Position numbers and translations under genes: made by a program. The notes below the pieces were generated by a model. That model searched no databases. It was not told the origin of the DNA and saw only the letters and a list, made by a program, of their open reading frames with translations. From Actinomycetota bacterium (GTDB taxonomy: Bacteria; Actinomycetota; Humimicrobiia; Humimicrobiales; Humimicrobiaceae): a stretch of DNA of 59,869 nucleotides. Each line of letters begins with the position of its first letter. The stretch's first letter is position 1. The stretch spans positions 1 to 59,869 of the forward strand of contig VGAZ01000003.1 in NCBI GenBank assembly GCA_016870615.1. Direction: 5' to 3'. Below, piece after piece: positions 1 through 9,123 of this stretch.

Positions 1-22
1 TTTGGAGCCTGTAATGCAGGAA

Positions 23-96
23 TGGCTGGGGAGAGAGGATTCGAACCCCTGCTCTACGGGCCAGAGCCGCATGTCCTACCGCTAGACGACTCCCCA
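23..96 (-). tRNA. tRNA-Gln (anticodon CTG), CCA encoded
   Basis: Reverse complement TGGGGAGTCGTCTAGCGGTAGGACATGCGGCTCTGGCCCGTAGAGCAGGGGTTCGAATCCTCTCTCCCCAGCCA folds as a cloverleaf; anticodon loop CTCTGGC gives CTG. Confidence 0.93.
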
Positions 97-253
97 TTAA
101 AAAACTTAACTTATGTTATTGAATAATATCATAAAAACACAGCTAATATAATACTGAAATCCGGATTAAAAAGGATTTTTATAATTTAAACTGTTAAATA
201 CTGCAGCTTTTGAGTACAATCAGATAAACAATACTAATTCAGTTTTATCATTA

Positions 254-424
254 TCAGCTCTGTCCGCACTCCGGACAGTTATTGGCTTCTGAAGGAATAA
301 CAGCTCCGCATTTACTGCAGCGCTTTACAGGTATATTACATGTTTTGCAGAAAGGCACAAACTGTTCTTCCAACTCTCCTTCACAAAATGGACATTTGCA
401 GTCTTTATTCTTAACACCTGACAT
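254..424 (-). CDS. Small zinc-ribbon / rubredoxin-like protein (56 aa), not in the supplied ORF track
   Basis: Manual translation MSGVKNKDCKCPFCEGELEEQFVPFCKTCNIPVKRCSKCGAVIPSEANNCPECGQS*; CxCxxC plus three CxxC motifs; AGGGTGA RBS upstream; directly downstream of nifU. Confidence 0.8.
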   Translation of the reverse strand: MSGVKNKDCKCPFCEGELEEQFVPFCKTCNIPVKRCSKCGAVIPSEANNCPECGQS

Positions 425-442
425 TAAATCACCCTGTTAAAT

Positions 443-826
443 TTATTGTTTTTCTTTTATTTTATTTTGATAATCTTTAATTGCTTCATGTAATGCTTCT
501 GCCCCAAGATTTGAACAATGCATCTTATTCTTTGGAAGCCCGCCAAGCTCTTTTGCTACATCCTTGTTAGTTATTTTTAAAGCTTCTTCAAGGGTCTTGC
601 CTATTGCTAGGTCGCTAACCATGCTTGATACAGCTATTGCTGCTCCACAGCCAAAGGTCTTGAATTTTACATCTTCTATAACATTATCTTTAACTTTTAT
701 ATAAAAAGTCATCATATCCCCGCAAACAGGGTTTCCAATCTCGCCCCTGCCGTCGGCATCCTTTATTTCGCCAACATTGTGAGGAGTCATGAAATGCTGC
801 ATAACTTTTTCACTGTACTGAACCAT
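443..826 (-). CDS. nifU: NifU/IscU-type Fe-S cluster assembly scaffold (N-terminal NifU domain)
   Basis: GNPVCGD, TFGCGAAIAVSS and KMHCSNLGAEAL motifs; all three cluster-ligand Cys and the Asp present. Confidence 0.93.
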   Translation of the reverse strand: MVQYSEKVMQHFMTPHNVGEIKDADGRGEIGNPVCGDMMTFYIKVKDNVIEDVKFKTFGCGAAIAVSSMVSDLAIGKTLEEALKITNKDVAKELGGLPKNKMHCSNLGAEALHEAIKDYQNKIKEKQ

Positions 827-1024
827 TTTCTACCTCTTTACTTTATAATAACTATGCCGGGCTTATATTGCCGGCATATAATTTATCTTATTATTGGTTT
901 CTTTATAATATATTATTTTTAATTTCAAGTTTCAAGCAACTTTAACAAAATCGCATAAATACTTTGATTTTTCATTTTAAAGACTTAATTACTGCGATAT
1001 ATTTTAATCCTGCTTTTTTAATCT

Positions 1025-2194
1025 TCAGGAGAGCGGCGACATCTTCCTTAATTTTTCAATTATAGAAGGCAAAACTTCCAGGGTTTTTTTAATTTCAGCT
1101 TCAGTATTGTATTTTCCCAGTGAAAAAAGTATGGAACCATTTGCAATTGCAGGTGAAAGACCTATGGCATTTAAAACATGTGAAGTTTTAAGTGCTGCGG
1201 ATGCGCAGGAAGAACCGCTGGAAACAGCTACTCCCTGGCTGTTCAGTAAAAGGGTAATTGATTCTCCTTCAATATATTCAAAGCTTACATGGACATTTCC
1301 AGGAAGCCTCTTTTCAGGATGGCCGTTTAATTTTACTTTTTTAATATTTTTTAAAATACCTTCTGTAAGCATATCCCTTAAAACTGTAATTGCCTTGATA
1401 TTATCTTCCATCTCAAGTTTTGCAATACTGCATGCTTTACCAAACCCGGCAATTGCAGGAACATTTTCTGTGCCGGCTCTTCTGCCGCGTTCCTGTACTC
1501 CGCCAATAATAATGGGGCGCATTTTTATGCCTTTTTTCAAATAAATGGCGGCAGCTCCTTTTGGGCCATACATCTGCTGTGCGCTGAAACTGCAGCAGTC
1601 AATGCCCAGCGCATTTACACCAAGCGGAATAATTCCCGCAGTTGCAGCACAGTCACTGTGCATCACAACTCCTGCCTGCTTTGCCAAATCAGATATATCC
1701 TTAATATGCTGGATTGTGCCAATTTCATTATTTGCATGCATTATGCTTATCAGTACCGTATTTTTCTTAATTGCTTTTTTAACATCATGCGGATCAACAA
1801 TACCATATTTATCAACAGGCAGAAGGGTTACTTCCCAGCCTTCTCTCTGCATTTCTTTTAAAGGATTTAAAATTGAATAATGTTCAATTGCTGAAGTTAT
1901 TATATGCCTGCCTTTATCCCTGTGGGCCCGGGCAATGCCCCACAATGCAGTATTGTTGGACTCAGTTGCGCAGGATGTAAAATATATTTCATCTTTTTCT
2001 GCACCAATAAGGCTGGCAACAGACATGCGCGCTTTTTCCATTTTTTCTTCAGGAATTTCCCCGAAAGAGTGAAAAGATGAAGGGTTGCCGTAATGTTTTT
2101 TAAACAGTGGCAGCATTTCCCTGTAAGCCCTGTCATCAATTCTTGTTGTTGATGCATTATCAAAAAATATCCTGTTATTTTCTAAGTTTCCCAT
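1025..2194 (-). CDS. NifS/IscS-family cysteine desulfurase homologue with substituted active site
   Basis: FDNASTTR, NPSSFHSFG, CATESNN, HANNEIGT, YGPKG, ERGRRAGTEN and SSGSSCASA motifs; SAQQMYGPKG in place of SAHKxYGPKG. Confidence 0.9.
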   Translation of the reverse strand: MGNLENNRIFFDNASTTRIDDRAYREMLPLFKKHYGNPSSFHSFGEIPEEKMEKARMSVASLIGAEKDEIYFTSCATESNNTALWGIARAHRDKGRHIITSAIEHYSILNPLKEMQREGWEVTLLPVDKYGIVDPHDVKKAIKKNTVLISIMHANNEIGTIQHIKDISDLAKQAGVVMHSDCAATAGIIPLGVNALGIDCCSFSAQQMYGPKGAAAIYLKKGIKMRPIIIGGVQERGRRAGTENVPAIAGFGKACSIAKLEMEDNIKAITVLRDMLTEGILKNIKKVKLNGHPEKRLPGNVHVSFEYIEGESITLLLNSQGVAVSSGSSCASAALKTSHVLNAIGLSPAIANGSILFSLGKYNTEAEIKKTLEVLPSIIEKLRKMSPLS

Positions 2195-2651
2195 CTCTTT
2201 AAAATTATATATATTAATAAAAAATGAATGCTCTTAATTATGGCGGCCATTTATATCGGTTTATTTATTTTTAATATTTTTGAAAAACATATTGAAAAAT
2301 ACATGTCCGTCACTTTAAATACTACTAATTTACTATTAATTAAATATAAAACAATTAGAGTTAAATATCAACAATCATATTAAATCCGCAGGAATATTAT
2401 TTTAAACTTTTAAATAAAACTTTGAAAATTTGCAGACTCTCTTTTATATTTTAATCTAGTATATACTTTTCCTGTATGTGCTATGTAATTAAAAATAATA
2501 TGCAGGTTTTTAAGCACCCAAGCCTTTTTAAGCAAGAGACCTGTCTTTTATAAAAAAAGTATATCTGGTATATTATTCTAAAAGGTTTAATGACAGCAAT
2601 CAATAAAATAAAAGGTTTTATTTTTACTGTAAACAGTATGAAAGGATTAGA

Positions 2652-3893
2652 ATGATTATAGGGATAGGAAATGTAGGAAGCACATCTTTTAAAAGTAAGA
2701 TTATAGAAATTTCAGGCAATAATGAAATAAAAACTCTTGGAGAGGCAAATATTGACAGGATTAAATCTGAAGGGGAATCAACTTTTGCGCACAGTATAAA
2801 AGACAACCCCATGGAAAAGGAATCAGTCAATATTTTTGGCCTCGAGGCTTCCATAAACCTTGCTCTTGACTGGTATGTTAAAAATAATGTCATTTTAAAA
2901 CCATCTGATATACAGGCAATGGGCTTTAAATGCATACTTGGCCAAACCAATGGCGCAAATATGCTAACACCGGCTATTCTTGCTGAAATGCAGAAGTATG
3001 CGTTTGTTGCCCCTGTACATAATATCCCCTATATTGAATCAATAGGCATATTCAGTAAAATACTCAATGTGCCAATGGTAGGGGTGTTTGAACCGTCATT
3101 TCATTACTCAATTCCTGAATTCAGGAGACCGCTCAGTTTTCCATGGGAATGGTATGAAAAGCTCGGAATAAAAAAATTCGGTTTTCATGGCTCTTCGCAC
3201 AGGTATCTTTCAGCTATGGCTTTTAAATTGATGGATAGTGAAAATATAAGGCTTATAACAATACACCTTGGCGGCTCAAGTTCAGTATGTGCCGTAAAAA
3301 ACGGAAAATCAATTGACACAAGCATGAGCTTTTCACCAAACTCAGGGCTTTTCCAGGGGACAAGAAGCGGGGATGTTGATGGCACAGCTTTATTATATGC
3401 AATGAAAGAGCTTGGTATTTCAATTGAAGAGGCGCAGTCTGAGATTTCAAATAATGCGGGGCTTAAGGGCATTGCAGGAATCGGCACTGAGGACTTCAGG
3501 GAGATTCTCAAAGCCAGCGAGGAAGGAAATAAAAGGGCAAGGATTGCTATTGAGGCTTACATAGATGGCATAAGAAAATATATAGGCTCTTTTGCTGCTG
3601 TTATGGGCGGCGTTGACTGCCTGGTTTTAAGCGGCGGAATTGGTGAGAAAAATGTAAAAATAAGGCAGAGGCTTCTTGAAGGGCTTGAATTTATGGGCAT
3701 TAAACTTGACGGGATGCGCAATAATGAAATAGGCGGCGGCCAGGGTATGATATCTTCAGATTACTCATTTGAATCAAAGGCAAAAATATTTGTCATACCC
3801 ACTAATGAAGAGCTTGTTGTTGCAAGTTTTACAAAAAAAGTCGTTGAACTCGGAAGGGATTTAAAACCTGAGGAGATGGTTTTCAGGCTTTAA
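2652..3893 (+). CDS. Divergent acetate/propionate kinase-family (ASKHA) protein
   Basis: GNVGSTSFK, FGFHGSSHRYLS, HLGGSSS, GTRSGDVDG, LSGGIGEKN and TNEELVVA motifs. Confidence 0.8.
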   Translation: MIIGIGNVGSTSFKSKIIEISGNNEIKTLGEANIDRIKSEGESTFAHSIKDNPMEKESVNIFGLEASINLALDWYVKNNVILKPSDIQAMGFKCILGQTNGANMLTPAILAEMQKYAFVAPVHNIPYIESIGIFSKILNVPMVGVFEPSFHYSIPEFRRPLSFPWEWYEKLGIKKFGFHGSSHRYLSAMAFKLMDSENIRLITIHLGGSSSVCAVKNGKSIDTSMSFSPNSGLFQGTRSGDVDGTALLYAMKELGISIEEAQSEISNNAGLKGIAGIGTEDFREILKASEEGNKRARIAIEAYIDGIRKYIGSFAAVMGGVDCLVLSGGIGEKNVKIRQRLLEGLEFMGIKLDGMRNNEIGGGQGMISSDYSFESKAKIFVIPTNEELVVASFTKKVVELGRDLKPEEMVFRL

Positions 3894-4058
3894 AACTGCA
3901 AAAGCTTTTTAATTTTGGATTTTTTTATTTTCAAACCTTATTGTAAATTATTTTGTACCATTTATTAATAAAGCTAATATTATAAGCAAAGTTTAAAAAA
4001 CAGCAATTACTGCAGATTTAATATTTAACAAAATATTTGTTAATGTTAATATTACCTG

Positions 4059-5093
4059 ATGAAAAACATGAGTCTTAAATACAGGGCTTCAGATTCAAGG
4101 ATATTTTCTTTTTTAATAATACTTTTAATTTATATACTTGCATTTTTTGCAGGATTTTACACGTTTAAATTTTTAAACAGCTCAGGTTTTCATTTTTTAT
4201 TATCCTTTTTTATTGCAGATGTATCTGCAACCATTCTTGTCTGGTTGTCTGGTATTATACTGAAAAATTCAAGCGTTTATGATCCCTACTGGAGCGTTGC
4301 CCCTTTTGTAATTATCTTTTCCTGGATAATCCTGAGAAATACAGGTTTTGTGTTAACTGATGTACTGCTTCTTGCAGCTGTGTTTTTCTGGGGCACAAGG
4401 CTGACTCTTAACTGGGCAATAAAATGGCAGGGCATGGCTCACCAGGACTGGCGGTACAGCATGCTCAGGAAAAAATCACCAAAAATGTGGTTATTAACAA
4501 ATCTTGTGGGCATAAACCTGGTACCGACCATAGTTGTTTACCTTGCACTGGTTCCTGCTTATTTTACAGTGATATTTAATTCCCCGGCAATGCAAAGCAG
4601 AGTAAATACGGCGTATGGGTTTTACAGCTTAAATCCTGTAATTATTTCGGGATTTATTATTTGTATTGCATCGGCAGTAATCCAGGCAGTTTCTGACCGT
4701 CAGATGGACAGGTTCAGGAAAATTAACAAAACAGGCAGCAGCCCCCAAGTTTATAATGGTGAAAAACCAAGTATTAATAATATATCGCTTAATAGTAATT
4801 CCAGACAGGGCCATATTGACGAAGGCCTGTGGCGCTACAGCCGCCACCCCAATTATTTTAGTGAAGTGCTTTTCTGGTGGGGGATATGGGTAATTCAAAT
4901 TGGCGCAGTTGACTTAAAAAATACAGGCTCATGGATATGGTGGACAATTGCCGGGCCCGTGTTTATGACTCTTTTATTTTTATTTATAAGCATACCCATG
5001 ATGGAGAAATACCTAATATCAAAGCGGCCTTCATACATTGAATACAAAAGCAAGGTTTCAATGCTTATACCATGGTTCAGGGTAAGGCAATAA
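4059..5093 (+). CDS. DUF1295-family membrane protein (steroid 5-alpha-reductase-like C-terminus)
   Basis: Multiple hydrophobic segments; DEGLWRYSRHPNYFSEVLFWWGIW motif. Confidence 0.85.
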   Translation: MKNMSLKYRASDSRIFSFLIILLIYILAFFAGFYTFKFLNSSGFHFLLSFFIADVSATILVWLSGIILKNSSVYDPYWSVAPFVIIFSWIILRNTGFVLTDVLLLAAVFFWGTRLTLNWAIKWQGMAHQDWRYSMLRKKSPKMWLLTNLVGINLVPTIVVYLALVPAYFTVIFNSPAMQSRVNTAYGFYSLNPVIISGFIICIASAVIQAVSDRQMDRFRKINKTGSSPQVYNGEKPSINNISLNSNSRQGHIDEGLWRYSRHPNYFSEVLFWWGIWVIQIGAVDLKNTGSWIWWTIAGPVFMTLLFLFISIPMMEKYLISKRPSYIEYKSKVSMLIPWFRVRQ

Positions 5094-5268
5094 GACCGCA
5101 TGGGCTAGTTGCTGGCTAAAGCTTAAAGGCCGGATAGAATAGAAGGTCTTTTCATTTCAATACTTTTTTTAATTTATTATTTATTGTCAAGTGTTGATCC
5201 CATATCAAAAATAGAGCAGGTAATAGATAAAATTATTTTAGAGTTATTATTGTTTTCGGCTTTGCTAA

Positions 5269-5586
5269 TCAATAGTAAGTTATATATAAGTAAATGTGGT
5301 CAAGATAGATACTTACAGTATCACTGATTAAATCATCATTTGTCTCACCGTCAAGCCCGAGTTTTAACTGGAAATAATCCCTGCCAGTTTCATTTAGTAC
5401 CAGCTGGAGCTGATTCTTTAAGGTGTCTCCAGTAATGGTATAAGAAGTGCTGGAAATTGGTATTTGTGCAAGCCTTGTTCCGCCAGGATTAAAATCTTCC
5501 GCATCCAGGGAATTTCCGTAATTAAAAGCTTTTATATCAGTAATTGTTGCAAATGATTGAGGGTTATTATCAAATGCCTTTAACAA
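5269..5586 (-). pseudogene. Probable C-terminal remnant of a larger protein, overlapping the 3' end of the PfkB gene
   Basis: Only a TTG start inside the upstream gene; same frame closed by a stop just upstream; reads like a truncated beta-rich C-terminus. Confidence 0.35.
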
Positions 5587-6592
5587 CCCTAACCTGGTTT
5601 ACAGCTATTTCTCTTTTTAATTCATCATAATTCAAAAGAATATTCTTGGCACCTTTATGTCCCAGCACTGAGTGTGAGTTGGCTATGGCAAGTCTTATAG
5701 CATTGACAAAGTCATTAGTTTTAATAATTCCTGCTAAAAAGGTGGAAGCAAAGCTATCGCCTGCTCCTGTTGTTTCAATAATTGGAATATCTATGGGATA
5801 GATTGTATAAAAATTAAAATTTTCATCCACACCATATATCGGATTAGAACCATCAGTAATAATTACTGTTTTGGGACCCAGTGATTTTAATATTTGCAGT
5901 TTCTCCTCCATGTTCATATCAGTATTTGCATCTTTATGATCATTGACAATAAGATGTGAAGCTTCTTCCGCATTTAAAATCAAAATATCCAGATTAATAA
6001 GTATTTTTTTTAAAAAATTGCTGCCCTTTTCACACATGTAATTATTGGGATTAAAAGAAGTTTTTATGCCATTTTTTGAAGCAAATCCTGCTATCTCTTC
6101 CATTGTTTTAAATGACTCCTGCATCATTGCTGAAAAATGAAACCACTTTGTCTTAATTTTTTTAAAATCAATCTCTTCTGCTTTTAAGTTATCATTTGCG
6201 CCCCTGTAGGTGAGTATGGTTCTTTGACGCTCAATACTGTCCAGTACTACCGAATAACCTGTTTGCCCATCTTTGCTTACAACACCAAGAAAATCTATTT
6301 TTTCCTTCTTTAACTCATCAAGGATAATATTTCCGTTTAAATCATCTCCTGTCTTTCCAATATATCCAGTTTTTAAACCAATTCTTGAAAGGCAGACCGC
6401 AGCATTGGTTCCTCCTCCGCCAGTATAAAATCCAAGCTCGTTTATTTTAAGTTTTGTTCCCAGTGGATAACAGATAAAATTTGATTGGGAAGTTAAGGTT
6501 CTTGTGCTTATTGATTCTACCCTGTCAGTATAGACAAATGCATCTATGGTATTTGAACCTACAGTAATAACATCATATGCTTCATAATTCAT
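5570..6592 (-). CDS. PfkB/ribokinase-family carbohydrate kinase
   Basis: GGGGTNAAVCLSRIG N-terminal and TTGAGDSFASTFLAG C-terminal signatures. Confidence 0.9.
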   Translation of the reverse strand: MNYEAYDVITVGSNTIDAFVYTDRVESISTRTLTSQSNFICYPLGTKLKINELGFYTGGGGTNAAVCLSRIGLKTGYIGKTGDDLNGNIILDELKKEKIDFLGVVSKDGQTGYSVVLDSIERQRTILTYRGANDNLKAEEIDFKKIKTKWFHFSAMMQESFKTMEEIAGFASKNGIKTSFNPNNYMCEKGSNFLKKILINLDILILNAEEASHLIVNDHKDANTDMNMEEKLQILKSLGPKTVIITDGSNPIYGVDENFNFYTIYPIDIPIIETTGAGDSFASTFLAGIIKTNDFVNAIRLAIANSHSVLGHKGAKNILLNYDELKREIAVNQVRVVKGI

Positions 6593-6760
6593 AATTTTTT
6601 ATCCTTTAAGACAAGTTATTTTCATAAAATCATTTCCATTAATATTTTTATCCGGGTTATAATTTTATAATAATAAATGATTTTTATGATCATATTATTT
6701 TTCTGCATATACTTTTCTTTGGATAATAAATCAATTTTATTTCTTTTTGCCGGCCAATAA

Positions 6761-7090
6761 TCATAATAGCTTGTCTTTTCTTCTTGGTCTTATTCTATTT
6801 TTGTAATATTTTTGTATTTCTTTTTGGGGCAGATACTGCAGCCCTTTCTGAATCAAGGTTCTTAATTCCTTTAAAAATGGGTATCTTGGATTAAACTGGT
6901 AAAGCCTTGTCCTGCCTGCCATTAAGCTAACTACAATTCCGCCATCTTCCAATCTCTTAAGCTGCTGCTGGATTCCATTTACGGGAATGCCAAATAGCTT
7001 TGCAAGTCCAGTAGGATATACCTGCTCATAAACCTCAAGGGCAAATAAAACTTTTTCTACAGTAGCGTTACCAAATACAGGCTCCAGCAT
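6761..7090 (-). CDS. Winged helix-turn-helix (ArsR-like) transcriptional regulator
   Basis: YPTGLAKLFGIPVNGIQQQLKRLEDGGIVVSLMAGRTRLYQFNPRYPF wHTH pattern. Confidence 0.75.
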   Translation of the reverse strand: MLEPVFGNATVEKVLFALEVYEQVYPTGLAKLFGIPVNGIQQQLKRLEDGGIVVSLMAGRTRLYQFNPRYPFLKELRTLIQKGLQYLPQKEIQKYYKNRIRPRRKDKLL

Positions 7091-7102
7091 AATTTAACTC
7101 CT

Positions 7103-7142
7103 TTACCATAATATATGTTTATATTAACATAATTTATGGTAA
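7103..7142. promoter_or_regulatory. 40-bp near-perfect dyad, candidate operator of the adjacent wHTH regulator
   Basis: TTACCATAATATATGTTTATATTAACATAATTTATGGTAA; outer 9-bp arms exact, inner TATGTT/AACATA-type arm also pairs; 13 bp upstream of the start codon at 7090. Confidence 0.65.
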
Positions 7143-7304
7143 TTTTAAATACTATTTAGTAATTTTTTTCTATCTGATGAGGAATTGTAAATACACGCAT
7201 ACATACCGGAATGGCTGGCCCATGTAGTGAAATTTCAAACCATTTTTTAAAGGAAATAAATAATTTAAGGAATTTTTTAGAAACAATTCTTAATAGGTTT
7301 TAAT

Positions 7305-7529
7305 TTATAGCTTGCTTAGAAACTCTTCAATTGTTAACCCTGATTTATCAATCAATGATCTTAAAGTTCCTCTGGCAACTTCTGGATGATTTGGAATAGA
7401 TAATGTTGAGATGTTGCCTTCTTTAGTAAGAATTACATGACTCCCGCTGGGTCTTCTTGCTACCAACCACCCGAACTTTTTAAAAACTCTTATCACATCT
7501 TTGGGTTTAAGTATTGGAACTTGAGTCAC
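7305..7529 (-). CDS. hicA: HicA-family mRNA interferase toxin
   Basis: FKKFGWLVARRPSGSHVILTKEG...LSIPNHPEVARGTLRSLIDKSGLTIEEF. Confidence 0.88.
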   Translation of the reverse strand: MTQVPILKPKDVIRVFKKFGWLVARRPSGSHVILTKEGNISTLSIPNHPEVARGTLRSLIDKSGLTIEEFLSKL

Positions 7530-7735
7530 TATACTTTAACCTCTACTTGACGTGTTGATATTGTAAGGGGCATTCCTTTTTCGGCTCTTACTTCAAGACA
7601 TTCTTTTATGGCATTCTGTATATTGCTTTCTGCTTCTTTTTCGGTTTTTCCCTGGCTTACACAACCAGGAATTGAGGGGCATTCTGCAATATAAATACCG
7701 TCTTCATCTTTGAATAAAGTAATTATAAATTTCAT
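7529..7735 (-). CDS. hicB: HicB-family antitoxin
   Basis: DEDGIYIAECPSIPGCVSQGKTEKEAESNIQNAIKECLE; overlaps hicA by 1 nt. Confidence 0.88.
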   Translation of the reverse strand: MKFIITLFKDEDGIYIAECPSIPGCVSQGKTEKEAESNIQNAIKECLEVRAEKGMPLTISTRQVEVKV

Positions 7736-7881
7736 AATTTCTCCATATTTTTTAATACTTTAAATCATTATAAATTATTGTTCTCTAAATTTAAATATAA
7801 CTAATTTTAAAAACTACATTGTGTACCAAACCCTTATGGTCTTAGGGAGGATTGCTCCGGAATTTGGGTGAAGATCTAAGT

Positions 7882-7907
7882 TGGCTGCCCAGAGAGGATT
7901 TTAACCG
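7882..7907 (-). other. Degenerate tRNA 3'-end-like remnant
   Basis: TTGGCTGCCCAGAGAGGATTTTAACC resembles the T-arm/acceptor end of the tRNA at 23..96 (TGGCTGGGGAGAGAGGATTCGAACC). Confidence 0.35.
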
Positions 7908-7917
7908 GTAAATAAAT

Positions 7918-9123
7918 TTAACCTGATATTTCTTTAATGCCGGCAACAAACATTTTATTGTTGCCGAATTTTTCAGCTATTTTTTTTAAAGCGGCAGTTA
8001 GCTTTTCATCTTTTCTTTCTTCTTTAATAAGCACATTATCAAGAATGCAGCTTTTTTCCAGCCCGCTCACATATACACCAATAAGGCGTATTTTTTTTCT
8101 TAAAAGATCAACATTTTTAAAAAGTTTTAGGGAGGACTTATATATGTCAAATATTGCAGACGTATGTTGAGAAATGGATGATCTCCTGGTAATAGTTTTA
8201 AAATCAGAGAATCTTATCTTTATTGTTACCGTTTTACCTTTATAGCCCTTTGAGTAAAGATTTACGGATATTTTCTGGGAAAGAAACAAAAGAATGGACT
8301 TTATAGCATTTATATCGTCTATATCCCTGGAAAAAGTTATCTCCCTGCCAATGGATTTTGCATCATGGAAGGGGATAACGCTGCGATTGTCAATCCCGCA
8401 TGACATTTCATGCATAAAACTGCCCATGGACTCACCGAATTTCTTCCTGAGCGCCTCAGGCGGTATTTTTGAAAGATCACCTATTGTCTTTATGCCCATC
8501 ATATCGAGTGATTTATCTGTAACCCTGCCAACGCCCCATATAAAAGATACAGGCAGCTTCCTTATTTTTGAAATCATTTCAGGGGTGTTTTCAAGCACAG
8601 TCAGGCCGTTTGGCTTCCCAAGGCCTGAAGCAAGCTTTGCAAGGAATTTATTGGGCCCAATGCCTGCTGAAGACGTTAGGTTTGTCTTTTCATAGATTTC
8701 ACCCTTTATTTTTTTTGCTATTTCAAGAGCGCTGCCGAAAAGCCTTTGGCAGCCGCTTACATCAAGAAATCCCTCATCACATCCTATTACTTCAACAAGG
8801 GGGGTATATTTAAAAAATATTTCCCTTATTTTTGCTGATTCTGAAAGGTATTTTTCCATATCCACCGGAACATATATGCCTTCGGGACACAGCCTTCTTG
8901 CCCTTGCAAGAGGCATGCCTGAATGCAGGCCGTATTTTCTTGCTTCATAGGATGCGGTGGATATTACGCCCCGGTTTAAGGGCCCTCCAACTATAAGGGG
9001 CCTGTTTTTGTATTCGGGATGATCGCGCTGCTCAATTTGTGCAAAAAATGCATCCATATCCACATGTATTATTTTCCTGCCGCCAGGGCATGGGGCTGGC
9101 GTATTATTTATGCCTGTATCCAT
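7918..9123 (-). CDS. dinB: Y-family DNA polymerase IV (DinB)
   Basis: IIHVDMDAFFAQIEQRD, GCDEGFLDVSG, SSAGIGPNKFLAKLAS; overlaps dnaE by 16 nt. Confidence 0.93.
   Translation of the reverse strand: MDTGINNTPAPCPGGRKIIHVDMDAFFAQIEQRDHPEYKNRPLIVGGPLNRGVISTASYEARKYGLHSGMPLARARRLCPEGIYVPVDMEKYLSESAKIREIFFKYTPLVEVIGCDEGFLDVSGCQRLFGSALEIAKKIKGEIYEKTNLTSSAGIGPNKFLAKLASGLGKPNGLTVLENTPEMISKIRKLPVSFIWGVGRVTDKSLDMMGIKTIGDLSKIPPEALRKKFGESMGSFMHEMSCGIDNRSVIPFHDAKSIGREITFSRDIDDINAIKSILLFLSQKISVNLYSKGYKGKTVTIKIRFSDFKTITRRSSISQHTSAIFDIYKSSLKLFKNVDLLRKKIRLIGVYVSGLEKSCILDNVLIKEERKDEKLTAALKKIAEKFGNNKMFVAGIKEISG

Noticed and set aside
1107-1880. Plus-strand ORFs antisense to nifS (1107..1544, 1545..1880, 1658..1861)
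   Set aside because: They lie fully opposite a gene with strong family motifs; their translations show no recognisable domain and are typical antisense shadows.
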